A program made the translations under genes and the position numbers. DNA of 6,790 nucleotides, taken from assembly GCA_937910305.1 (NCBI GenBank), contig CALEPS010000177.1, positions 1 to 6,790 on the forward strand. The letters are read 5' to 3'. This DNA comes from an uncultured Bacteroidales bacterium (GTDB taxonomy: Bacteria; Bacteroidota; Bacteroidia; Bacteroidales; Paludibacteraceae). Under the pieces are notes generated by a model that made no database searches, was not told where the DNA came from, and saw only the letters and a program-made list of their open reading frames with translations. How positions within the stretch are numbered: the first letter of the stretch is position 1; every line of letters starts with the position of its first letter. Of the stretch, positions 1 through 5,628 are shown piece by piece.

Positions 1-1
1 C

Positions 2-2866
2 GGCAATAGTGGTGGCGGAGGTGTTGAACCCTGCGCAATAGTGAACGGTCACATGGAAGCTGTTTTAAAAATCAAACCAAGTGATTCCTTTCAATGTTAT
101 CGTTACCGTCCATATTATTCTACAGAGGTAACTTGGTCAGAGGAACTGAATACTTGGAATAATGATCGTTACAAAGGAGAATGGGTGTTAATTTCCGAGT
201 GGTCACAAACAGAGTGGCCCGCAGATCCGATTAATCCAATGGATGGAATAAATATGGATAGCTTGATAGCTGCAATAGACTTAAAAACTCTTTCACCTGT
301 TGAAATCACAGATAATTATATAGTAGTTGCAGCAACAGCTAATATTCCTACCTTACCTGACATAATAACAATGCGTTGCGGATTTGAGTTGGAAACAGGA
401 GCAGGACAAACCCATATAAATGGATGGCGCAGTTTTGTGGATGGTCGAATGATAGATACCCTAAGATACAATGGACCGTACAATACATTTTCATATCGAG
501 CATTTTTAGATATAGACTATATCCCAAGAATGGAAGGCGCATGGATAGAAGTTCCTGAGTGGGAGAATATTATGCATGGCACCTGTGGTGAGAACGTAAC
601 TTGGAGATTTAATCCAACAGATAGTGTTCTAATAATTAGCGGAACAGGAGCCATGACCAATTACAAATCCAATGGAACACCTTGGTATAATGCATTTCGC
701 TCCAATATAAAGTCCGTAACTATTTCAGAAGGAGTGACAAGTATTGGTGAATACATGTTTAATGCATGCAATAATATAGAAACAATTAATATCGCAAGTT
801 CAGTCAGGACTATAGGTAAATACGCCTTTTCCGGATGTTCTTCTTTGCAAAATATTAACTTGCCGACTGCTTTAAGTAGTATTAAGGAATACACATTTTA
901 CGGGTGTAAAAATCTTCAAACGATAGTAATTCCGGATTCAGTTATTAGCATAGGTCAGCAAGTTTTCGCAAATTGTTCTTCTTTACAATCAGTTGTTTTA
1001 CCTAATAAAGTCGATTCTATTGGTAATTTCGCTTTTAATTATTGTTCTTCATTGGTGTCGATTGTATTTCCTGACGAAGTGGCATATATAGGGCAATGTC
1101 TAATGCAGATATGCACATCCCTTACAAGTGTCACACTTCCTCAGAATTTAACAACGATCGAAAGCGACTTCTTTAATGGATGTAGTTCGTTACATGAAAT
1201 AGCTCTACCCTCTTCCTTACGAATAATACGTAGTGGTGCATTCCGAAATTGCACCTCATTAAATAACATAGACATACCTCAATCTGTCACACACATTGAA
1301 GGTAGCGCATTTATGGGTTGTTCAGGACTTACCCGTATTTATATTCCGCAAAATGTATCACAAATCGGGACCGGAGCATTTGAAGGATGTGCGGGTATCA
1401 CGTCAATAGAAGTCAATGCGCAGAATACAACTTATGATAGTAGAGAAAATTGCAACGCTATTATTGAAACGGCATCAAATAAAATGATTCTTTGCGGTAG
1501 AAACTCAACGATTCCGAGTAGTGTTACCATCTTGTGTGATAAATTGTTTAATGAGAGAATAGACTTAGTAACCTTCTCCATTCCTAATAACGTTACAACA
1601 TTAGGTGCTAACATATTTAGAGGTTGTAAGAATTTGAATACTATATCTATACCTGAGTCTGTCACTTCAATTGGAGCCGGAGCATTTAGTAGTTGTTCTT
1701 CTCTGACAAATATTCAATTACCATCAGGAATAACCTCAATTGAAAACTCCACATTTAGCGGTTGTTCATCATTAACCTCAATCACAATACCTAGTAACGT
1801 CATTAGTATTGGTGATTATGCATTTCAATCTTGTTACGCACTTCAGAATGTGACATTACCGGATGGATTATTATCCATAGGCAAAGATGTGTTCCGTAGT
1901 ATTGGGGCTTTAAAATCAATTTCTATTCCAGAATCCGTTCAGTATATAGGAGCAACAGCTTTCCATGATTGTGGAATATGGCGAAATGATGACAATTGGG
2001 ACGGTGATTTACTATATATTGATAATTGTTTAGTAAGTGCGCAACATGGACAACAAACCACAACAGGGAATGTAAGAATAAAGGAAGGCACACGTGTTAT
2101 TGGCAGCCAAGTATTTCGGACATATAATATTTCTTCTATTACTCTACCAAATTCAATTAAATATATTGGAGGAGGTGCATTCGCTTGGTGTGATATGCTA
2201 ACATCTATAACTTGCGAAGCGCCTATACCTCCTCTAATGGTAAATTCTGTAACAGGAAACCAGTTTGATGACGTATTTTTCTATGTAAATAAATCTATTC
2301 CTGTATATGTGCCGGCAGGCGCGGAGGAACTATACCGCAACGCTGAATATTGGGGAGAGTTTACGAATATTCGTACAATAGGTCAAGCGCAGACGGTTGA
2401 TGTAGAGGAGATCCATGCAGAACCGACAGACAATAGTGTTGTTCTTGAATGGCCTGCCATAGAGAATGCAGTAGTTTATACTATTGAAATAAGAAAGAAC
2501 GGAGAATTGATCTGCACACTTTCATTCAACGCAAACGGACAATTGACGAATGTACAATTTGCTATGTCGGCACGCAATAGGGCTAATTCTCCCCAAAGAG
2601 CAGCAGAAACAACTACCGGCTGGACTTATACGATAGCGGGCTTGGAAGCAAATACCGCATACACATATACAGTTGTCGCGACAGATAGTTCGAACCAAGA
2701 AGTGTACAATGAAACTATCCCCTTCACTACGCAGCCACAAAACACGCCGACTGATTTTGAAAGGACGGAAGTCTCAGACTCTCCAAACAAAATTCTCAGT
2801 AACGGTCAAATCTTCATTCTCCGTGGGGAGAAGATATATACCCTTACGGGGCAAGAGGTAAAGTAA
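2..2866 (+). CDS. BspA-like leucine-rich repeat surface protein with FnIII-like domain and C-terminal sorting-type tail (5' partial)
   Basis: The frame is open from base 2 to the TAA at 2864-2866, so the true start and any signal peptide lie upstream; the GTG at 41 is not convincing as a start because a Gly-rich linker (GNSGGGG) precedes it in frame. About bases 41-590 encode two similar beta-rich segments, each ending in a G-x-W-x4-E-W pattern. Bases 701-2191 encode Treponema-type LRRs of 23 residues (pattern xxLxxIxLPxxLxxIgxxAFxxC): ten in a row at 701-1390, six at 1559-1972, and a 22-residue one at 2126-2191. An irregular unit at 1391-1558 contains YDSRENCNAIIET, common in BspA relatives, and a second lies at 1973-2125. 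Nearly all repeats end in Cys. Bases 2396-2731 resemble fibronectin III; 2786-2863 is a tail ending IYTLTGQEVK. Family knowledge suggests a secreted or surface adhesion or binding protein; the ligand is unknown. It is AT-rich compared with its neighbours. Confidence 0.9.
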   Translation, partial: GNSGGGGVEPCAIVNGHMEAVLKIKPSDSFQCYRYRPYYSTEVTWSEELNTWNNDRYKGEWVLISEWSQTEWPADPINPMDGINMDSLIAAIDLKTLSPVEITDNYIVVAATANIPTLPDIITMRCGFELETGAGQTHINGWRSFVDGRMIDTLRYNGPYNTFSYRAFLDIDYIPRMEGAWIEVPEWENIMHGTCGENVTWRFNPTDSVLIISGTGAMTNYKSNGTPWYNAFRSNIKSVTISEGVTSIGEYMFNACNNIETINIASSVRTIGKYAFSGCSSLQNINLPTALSSIKEYTFYGCKNLQTIVIPDSVISIGQQVFANCSSLQSVVLPNKVDSIGNFAFNYCSSLVSIVFPDEVAYIGQCLMQICTSLTSVTLPQNLTTIESDFFNGCSSLHEIALPSSLRIIRSGAFRNCTSLNNIDIPQSVTHIEGSAFMGCSGLTRIYIPQNVSQIGTGAFEGCAGITSIEVNAQNTTYDSRENCNAIIETASNKMILCGRNSTIPSSVTILCDKLFNERIDLVTFSIPNNVTTLGANIFRGCKNLNTISIPESVTSIGAGAFSSCSSLTNIQLPSGITSIENSTFSGCSSLTSITIPSNVISIGDYAFQSCYALQNVTLPDGLLSIGKDVFRSIGALKSISIPESVQYIGATAFHDCGIWRNDDNWDGDLLYIDNCLVSAQHGQQTTTGNVRIKEGTRVIGSQVFRTYNISSITLPNSIKYIGGGAFAWCDMLTSITCEAPIPPLMVNSVTGNQFDDVFFYVNKSIPVYVPAGAEELYRNAEYWGEFTNIRTIGQAQTVDVEEIHAEPTDNSVVLEWPAIENAVVYTIEIRKNGELICTLSFNANGQLTNVQFAMSARNRANSPQRAAETTTGWTYTIAGLEANTAYTYTVVATDSSNQEVYNETIPFTTQPQNTPTDFERTEVSDSPNKILSNGQIFILRGEKIYTLTGQEVK

Positions 2867-2867
2867 A

Positions 2868-2900
2868 GGTATAGTAAGGGTATACTATCCCTATACGATG
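2868..2900 (+). repeat. Degenerate tandem 11-base repeat just after the stop codon, also an imperfect hairpin
   Basis: Two 11-base units, GGTATAGTAAG (2868-2878) and GGTATACTATC (2879-2889), agree at 8 of 11 positions, and CCTATACGATG (2890-2900) agrees with the second at 7 of 11. The same bases can fold: ATAGTA (2871-2876) pairs with TACTAT (2883-2888), and two further G-C pairs form beyond one mismatch. It starts one base after the LRR gene's stop codon, so it may be part of the transcript end or the first of the 11-base-period elements seen further downstream. Confidence 0.45.
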
Positions 2901-2926
2901 AGCAAGTGGCAGAAAAGTCACTTGCT
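2901..2926 (+). terminator. Probable transcription terminator hairpin of the LRR gene
   Basis: A perfect 8-bp inverted repeat, AGCAAGTG (2901-2908) and CACTTGCT (2919-2926), encloses a 10-base loop and is followed by TTCGTTA. It lies 35 bases after the stop codon of the LRR gene, where a terminator is expected. The T-run after it is short and interrupted, so intrinsic termination is likely but not certain. With the weaker hairpin at 2868-2891 it makes a double stem-loop. Confidence 0.55.
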
Positions 2927-2970
2927 TTCGTTATGGAGAACTCTTAACGACCGACTCTTGTGCCATGTAT

Positions 2971-3003
2971 GGTAGTGGCGCGAGAGTGGCTTGAGAGTGG
3001 CTG
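2971..3003. repeat. Tandem 11-base repeat, three units
   Basis: GGTAGTGGCGC (2971-2981), GAGAGTGGCTT (2982-2992) and GAGAGTGGCTG (2993-3003) lie head to tail. Units 2 and 3 agree at 10 of 11 positions; unit 1 agrees with unit 2 at 7 of 11. It sits in the non-coding gap between the LRR gene and the lipid genes. Confidence 0.7.
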
Positions 3004-3061
3004 ATTGTCAGCTACAATTCACTGGTTCGCTGATTCTTAATAATCTTACAGCTTTTAACTT

Positions 3062-3083
3062 CGTTTCAAGATTGTTTCAATCA
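3062..3083. repeat. Weak tandem 11-base repeat (GTTTCAA core)
   Basis: The 7-base core GTTTCAA occurs at 3063-3069 and 3074-3080, a displacement of exactly 11. The other four positions of the unit are not conserved, so alone this could be chance; it is recorded because the displacement equals that of the stronger repeats nearby. Confidence 0.4.
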
Positions 3084-3086
3084 GCA

Positions 3087-3108
3087 GACCTTGCGCTGAC
3101 CTTGCGCT
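3087..3108. repeat. Perfect tandem 11-base repeat, two units
   Basis: GACCTTGCGCT occurs at 3087-3097 and again, identically, at 3098-3108 with no gap. It lies between the LRR gene terminator and the CDP-alcohol phosphatidyltransferase gene. Perfect identity suggests a recent slippage duplication or a maintained motif. Confidence 0.8.
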
Positions 3109-3162
3109 GCTCTTAGGCGGATTGGGTATAATATCTAAATCTTAATAATCGGAAACTTTTGA

Positions 3163-3200
3163 GGGACGAAAAGAGGCGATTTTCAGGGTGCTATCGTCCC
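3163..3200. repeat. 7-bp inverted repeat GGGACGA / TCGTCCC
   Basis: GGGACGA at 3163-3169 is the exact reverse complement of TCGTCCC at 3194-3200, separated by 24 bases. A nested alternative stem, GAAAA (3168-3172) with TTTTC (3180-3184), competes with it. The right arm runs directly into the 11-base repeat at 3200. It could be a structured RNA leader or a protein-binding site; the sequence does not decide. Confidence 0.5.
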
Positions 3201-3232
3201 GTACGTCTCTCGTAGGTCTCTCGTACGTGGCA
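3200..3232. repeat. Tandem 11-base repeat carrying phased CGTACG palindromes
   Basis: CGTACGTCTCT (3200-3210) and CGTAGGTCTCT (3211-3221) differ at one position, and CGTACGTGGCA (3222-3232) repeats the first seven bases. The self-complementary hexamer CGTACG therefore begins at 3200 and 3222, with the variant CGTAGG at 3211, placing three near-palindromes on one face of the helix about one turn apart. It lies about 145 bases before the start of the CDP-alcohol phosphatidyltransferase gene. Confidence 0.75.
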
Positions 3233-3333
3233 GATACGCCTGTCGAGTGGGGCTGAATCTTAATCGTACACTTTCTCACTCACGGTCAATACATAGGGAA
3301 ATATGGAAAACTGACAAACAGGGCATTTGGCAT

Positions 3334-3376
3334 ATTGTTTGTTAAATCGTTAAATTATAAACGGTTAATAAACAAT
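3334..3376 (+). promoter_or_regulatory. Long imperfect inverted repeat abutting the start codon at 3377
   Basis: ATTGTTTGTTAA (3334-3345) pairs with TTAATAAACAAT (3365-3376): 11 Watson-Crick pairs plus one G-U (3341 with 3369). Inside it, CGTT (3348-3351) pairs with AACG (3360-3363), leaving an 8-base loop. The 3' arm ends immediately before the ATG. In RNA this would bury the A-rich leader that normally stands in for a Shine-Dalgarno site; in DNA it would be a dyad suited to a repressor or activator. Which of these, if either, applies cannot be told from sequence. Confidence 0.55.
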
Positions 3377-4093
3377 ATGGAAATCAAACAATCAACACGT
3401 ATTCAGACCTCGCTCCTCAACGGAGCAGAGAAAAAAGCATTAGTTTGGATGGCATCGCGTATGCCCCAATGGGTCACCAGCGACATGCTGACATGGTTCG
3501 GACTCTTCGGCTCGGCACTCTGCGGACTCGGGTTCTTCCTCACGCACTACAGCATTTATTGGCTGTGGCTGTCGTGCTTGGGCTTGGTCATCAACTGGTT
3601 CGGCGATTCGCTGGACGGCACTATCGCCCGAGTACGCAACACCCAGCGGCCGCTCTATGGCTATTACCTCGACCATAACATCGACACGGTGACCGAGGCG
3701 TTTATGTTTATCGGAGCGGGTCTCTCGCCGTTGATGAACATGGGCGTGGCGGCGCTCTGTTACGCTGCTTATCTGGCACTCACGGTCTATGTCAGCATCA
3801 ACGCCCACCTCAAAAGCGAGTTCAAACTGACGTACGGCAAAATGGGACCGACGGAGTTCCGGCTCATCATCATTATTGCCAATATCCTGCTGATGTACGT
3901 ACCTGCGCTCACCGCATACCATGGTTCGTTCTCTTATTTCGGCGAAACAATCCATTATGGTACGTTGGATATTATCGGCATAGGCATTCTGGCTATTCTC
4001 TGTGTCTTCTATTTCGTCAGTTTCTTCAAGGACCTGCACTGGTTTGCCAAGCAAGACCCGCTACCCAAGCATCCGAAAAATGGACAGGTATAA
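3377..4093 (+). CDS. CDP-alcohol phosphatidyltransferase family membrane protein
   Basis: The 238-residue product should transfer a phosphoalcohol from a CDP-linked donor (usually CDP-diacylglycerol) to a hydroxyl acceptor in the inner membrane. The family signature D-x2-D-G-x2-A-R-x9-G-x3-D-x3-D is complete: D77, D80, G81, A84, R85, G95, D99 and D103, where D103 is the expected catalytic base and the other Asp residues bind the divalent metal. About six membrane segments are visible (roughly 38-58, 60-79, 105-120, 122-141, 161-178, 197-217). I chose the ATG at 3377, preceded by an A-rich leader, rather than a TTG 42 bases upstream that would add an uncharacteristic 14-residue tail. The acceptor (glycerol phosphate, inositol phosphate or another) cannot be read from the motif, and no other phospholipid head-group gene is in view. 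It overlaps the next gene by 14 bases, suggesting translational coupling. Confidence 0.9.
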   Translation: MEIKQSTRIQTSLLNGAEKKALVWMASRMPQWVTSDMLTWFGLFGSALCGLGFFLTHYSIYWLWLSCLGLVINWFGDSLDGTIARVRNTQRPLYGYYLDHNIDTVTEAFMFIGAGLSPLMNMGVAALCYAAYLALTVYVSINAHLKSEFKLTYGKMGPTEFRLIIIIANILLMYVPALTAYHGSFSYFGETIHYGTLDIIGIGILAILCVFYFVSFFKDLHWFAKQDPLPKHPKNGQV

Positions 4094-4511
4094 AGGCATA
4101 GCAATCCGGTATCTCCGCTTTTTGCTCTCCACGCTGGCAGGAACGGCGGTGGACATGTGCGTGCTGTGGCTCTGTTCGCACTATTTGTTCAAAGGCTATT
4201 ACTGGGGCGAGTACCTGCTTTCGCCGTTCATCTCCTTTGAATGTGCCGTGCTGACCAATTTCGCGTTTGCGTACTACTCCGTATGGCGCGACCGTATTTC
4301 TGCGCACACGCTCCGCTCGTTTTTCCGCCATTACGCGGGCTACAACCTCTCCTGTACCGGCACATTCCTGATCAAGATGGGTGCGCTGCTGCTTATCGAA
4401 CGCTTCTCCGGCGGATGGGATGTACTGATTTGCAATATCTTGGCACTTTGCGTTTCCGGCATTGTGAACTTCGTCCTGAACGAACATGTAGTATTCAGAA
4501 AGAAAAATTAA
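4080..4511 (+). CDS. GtrA-like family small membrane protein
   Basis: The product has 143 residues with four predicted membrane helices (about 10-36, 44-68, 87-107, 113-137), the usual size and layout of the GtrA-like family (GtrA/DPMS). The fold shows its internal duplication: helix 2 ends in NFAFAYYSVW and helix 4 in NFVLNEHVVF, versions of the NFxxxxxWxF signature. Characterised relatives help move polyprenyl-phosphate-linked sugars across the inner membrane or act in cell-surface polysaccharide synthesis; the substrate here is unknown. The start at 4080 gives the conserved short N-terminus (MDRYKGIAIRYLRF); the frame continues upstream inside the preceding gene but with no family resemblance. 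The 14-base overlap with the phosphatidyltransferase suggests coupled translation and a linked role, for instance translocating or handling the lipid product. That link is inference. Confidence 0.85.
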   Translation: MDRYKGIAIRYLRFLLSTLAGTAVDMCVLWLCSHYLFKGYYWGEYLLSPFISFECAVLTNFAFAYYSVWRDRISAHTLRSFFRHYAGYNLSCTGTFLIKMGALLLIERFSGGWDVLICNILALCVSGIVNFVLNEHVVFRKKN

Positions 4512-4523
4512 TCATAACATATC

Positions 4524-5510
4524 ATGTATCAACTATTAGAATCATTATTGGCGAACACCACTACGCTGGTCATGGTTATCGTTTTCGGATTTGTTTTGCT
4601 CACGCTGGGCGCAGACTGGCTGGTGGACGGTGCATCGGCACTTGCCAAACGGTTCGGAGTCAGCAGTCTGGTAATTGGCATGACCGTCGTAGCTTTCGGC
4701 ACCTCCATGCCGGAGTTTGTGGTCAACATGCTTTCCCTCTCGGAGGGACAAACGGACTTGGCTCTGACCAATATCTTAGGCAGCAACCTCATCAATATCT
4801 TTGTCATCTTGGGATTGACGGCAGTGATCTGTCCTATTTCTTCGCAGCGGTCCTCTCGGACGGTGGAGATCCCGATGATGGTGCTTGCCGGAGTAGTTGT
4901 TTTGGTGGCTGTAGCGGTCACGCTGCCTTTTGAGACGACACCCGGCATGTCGCGCGTCAGCGGTATTATCCTGCTGCTTCTCCTGTGTCTGTTCATGTAC
5001 TATACAGCCAAGTCTGCCAATCCCGATGTAACAGAGATGGAGGTAGTGCCGTCCATGCCGCTATGGAAAGTGCTGGTGCTGGTTGTTGCAGGCATACTCG
5101 GTTTGGTGGCAGGCGGAGAGATGGTTGTTCGCGGAGCTGTCAAGGCGGCGTATAAATTAGGTGTATCTGATGCGGTGGTCGGGCTGACCATTGTTGCACT
5201 CGGCACATCTTTGCCGGAGTTGGCTACCTCGGTGGTAGCGGCATACAAGAAAAACTGCGACTTGGCTTTGGGCAACATCATCGGCAGCGTCTCGTTCAAT
5301 GTGTTCTTTATTCTGGGTGTATCCGCTACTGTCATGCCTCTGCCTGCGTACGATGGGGGCATGGTGGATTGCATCATGGTCACTCTCGGCGCGCTGCTCG
5401 TCTGGCTGGCAGTCCTAACCAACCGCCGTCACGAGCTCAACCGCTGGCACGGAGCTATCCTCCTGGCTTTGTATGCCGTGTACCTGACGTATAGACTGAT
5501 GAATTGCTGA
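4524..5510 (+). CDS. Calcium/sodium antiporter, YrbG-type (CaCA superfamily)
   Basis: The 328-residue inner-membrane protein has about ten hydrophobic helices in two inverted halves, typical of YrbG/CaxA-type K+-independent exchangers, which expel Ca2+ in exchange for Na+ (or H+). Both alpha repeats are clear. Repeat 1 has GTSMPEF (59-65) and GSNLIN (86-91); repeat 2 has GTSLPEL (227-233) and GSVSFN (254-259). E64 and E232 match the paired ion-binding Glu residues of the NCX_Mj structure; S87/N91 and S255/N259 match its S/N and S/D pairs, with Asn where NCX_Mj has Asp. The soluble loop at about 161-178 separates the halves. ATG 4524 is the first Met and lies 12 bases after the GtrA-like stop, so the gene is likely co-transcribed. 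The specific ion is a family inference; no regulatory domain is present. Confidence 0.92.
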   Translation: MYQLLESLLANTTTLVMVIVFGFVLLTLGADWLVDGASALAKRFGVSSLVIGMTVVAFGTSMPEFVVNMLSLSEGQTDLALTNILGSNLINIFVILGLTAVICPISSQRSSRTVEIPMMVLAGVVVLVAVAVTLPFETTPGMSRVSGIILLLLLCLFMYYTAKSANPDVTEMEVVPSMPLWKVLVLVVAGILGLVAGGEMVVRGAVKAAYKLGVSDAVVGLTIVALGTSLPELATSVVAAYKKNCDLALGNIIGSVSFNVFFILGVSATVMPLPAYDGGMVDCIMVTLGALLVWLAVLTNRRHELNRWHGAILLALYAVYLTYRLMNC

Positions 5511-5562
5511 CAGCAAAACCATTTTCTATATATCCTTATATGTTTTCTAAAAATCCTATCCA

Positions 5563-5595
5563 TTTGGTAAGTATCAATTTTTTTTTGTAATTTTG
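5563..5595 (+). promoter_or_regulatory. Bacteroidetes-type -33/-7 promoter of the acyltransferase gene
   Basis: TTTGG at 5563-5567 and TAATTTTG at 5588-5595 match the Bacteroidetes consensus (TTTG at -33, TAnnTTTG at -7), with 21 bases between TTTG and TA, the usual spacing. A T-run fills the spacer. Transcription should begin near 5599-5603, giving a leader of about 25-30 bases before the ATG at 5629. This indicates that the acyltransferase can be transcribed independently of the upstream three-gene unit. Confidence 0.8.
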
Positions 5596-5628
5596 TACGA
5601 TTTTATGCGCCTATGCGCGCGAAAAAAT

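Larger units (their letters stand above)
2867..3376. other. Non-coding intergenic region with dense short repeats and inverted repeats
   Basis: I see no credible gene here on either strand: all frames are broken by stops and no tRNA- or rRNA-like sequence is evident. The region holds the terminator hairpin, five short duplications with a period of 11 bases (near 2868, 2971, 3062, 3087 and 3200), a TCTTAATAATC motif present twice (3035-3045 and 3140-3150), a 7-bp inverted repeat (3163-3169 with 3194-3200), and a long dyad at 3334-3376 just before the next gene. No Bacteroidetes -33/-7 promoter with correct spacing was found for the gene at 3377, although one must exist upstream if that gene starts a transcript. 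Confidence 0.7.

Noticed and set aside
41..43. GTG as the true start of the LRR protein
   Set aside because: The frame is open to the window edge and encodes a Gly-rich linker upstream, and no signal peptide follows the GTG, although a surface protein needs one.
3127..3132. TATAAT, a sigma-70-like -10 box
   Set aside because: Bacteroidetes housekeeping promoters use TAnnTTTG, and no TTGACA or TTTG lies at suitable spacing upstream. An A+T-rich hexamer is easily found by chance.
3333..3341. TATTGTTTG as a -7 element for the operon starting at 3377
   Set aside because: It has one base too many between TA and TTTG, and no TTTG lies about 21 bases upstream. The bases are better explained as the left arm of the inverted repeat.
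3335..3376. TTG start adding 14 residues to the phosphatidyltransferase
   Set aside because: The extension lies inside the inverted repeat, adds a Lys/Asn-rich stretch with no family match, and the ATG at 3377 has a normal A-rich leader.
3440..4054. 204-codon open frame on the minus strand inside the phosphatidyltransferase gene
   Set aside because: The plus-strand gene has a complete catalytic signature and membrane helices. The antisense product is charged, low in complexity and resembles no family; it is a shadow of G+C-rich codon use.
4241..4933. Long plus-strand open frame crossing the GtrA-like and antiporter genes
   Set aside because: It overlaps two genes with clear family motifs in other frames and its translation is Cys/His/Arg-rich with no domain.
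5504..5516. TTGCT-GAC-AGCAA hairpin at the stop codon of the antiporter, as a terminator
   Set aside because: The stem is only five pairs, mostly weak, and is followed by AACC rather than a T-run, so it is not supported as a terminator.
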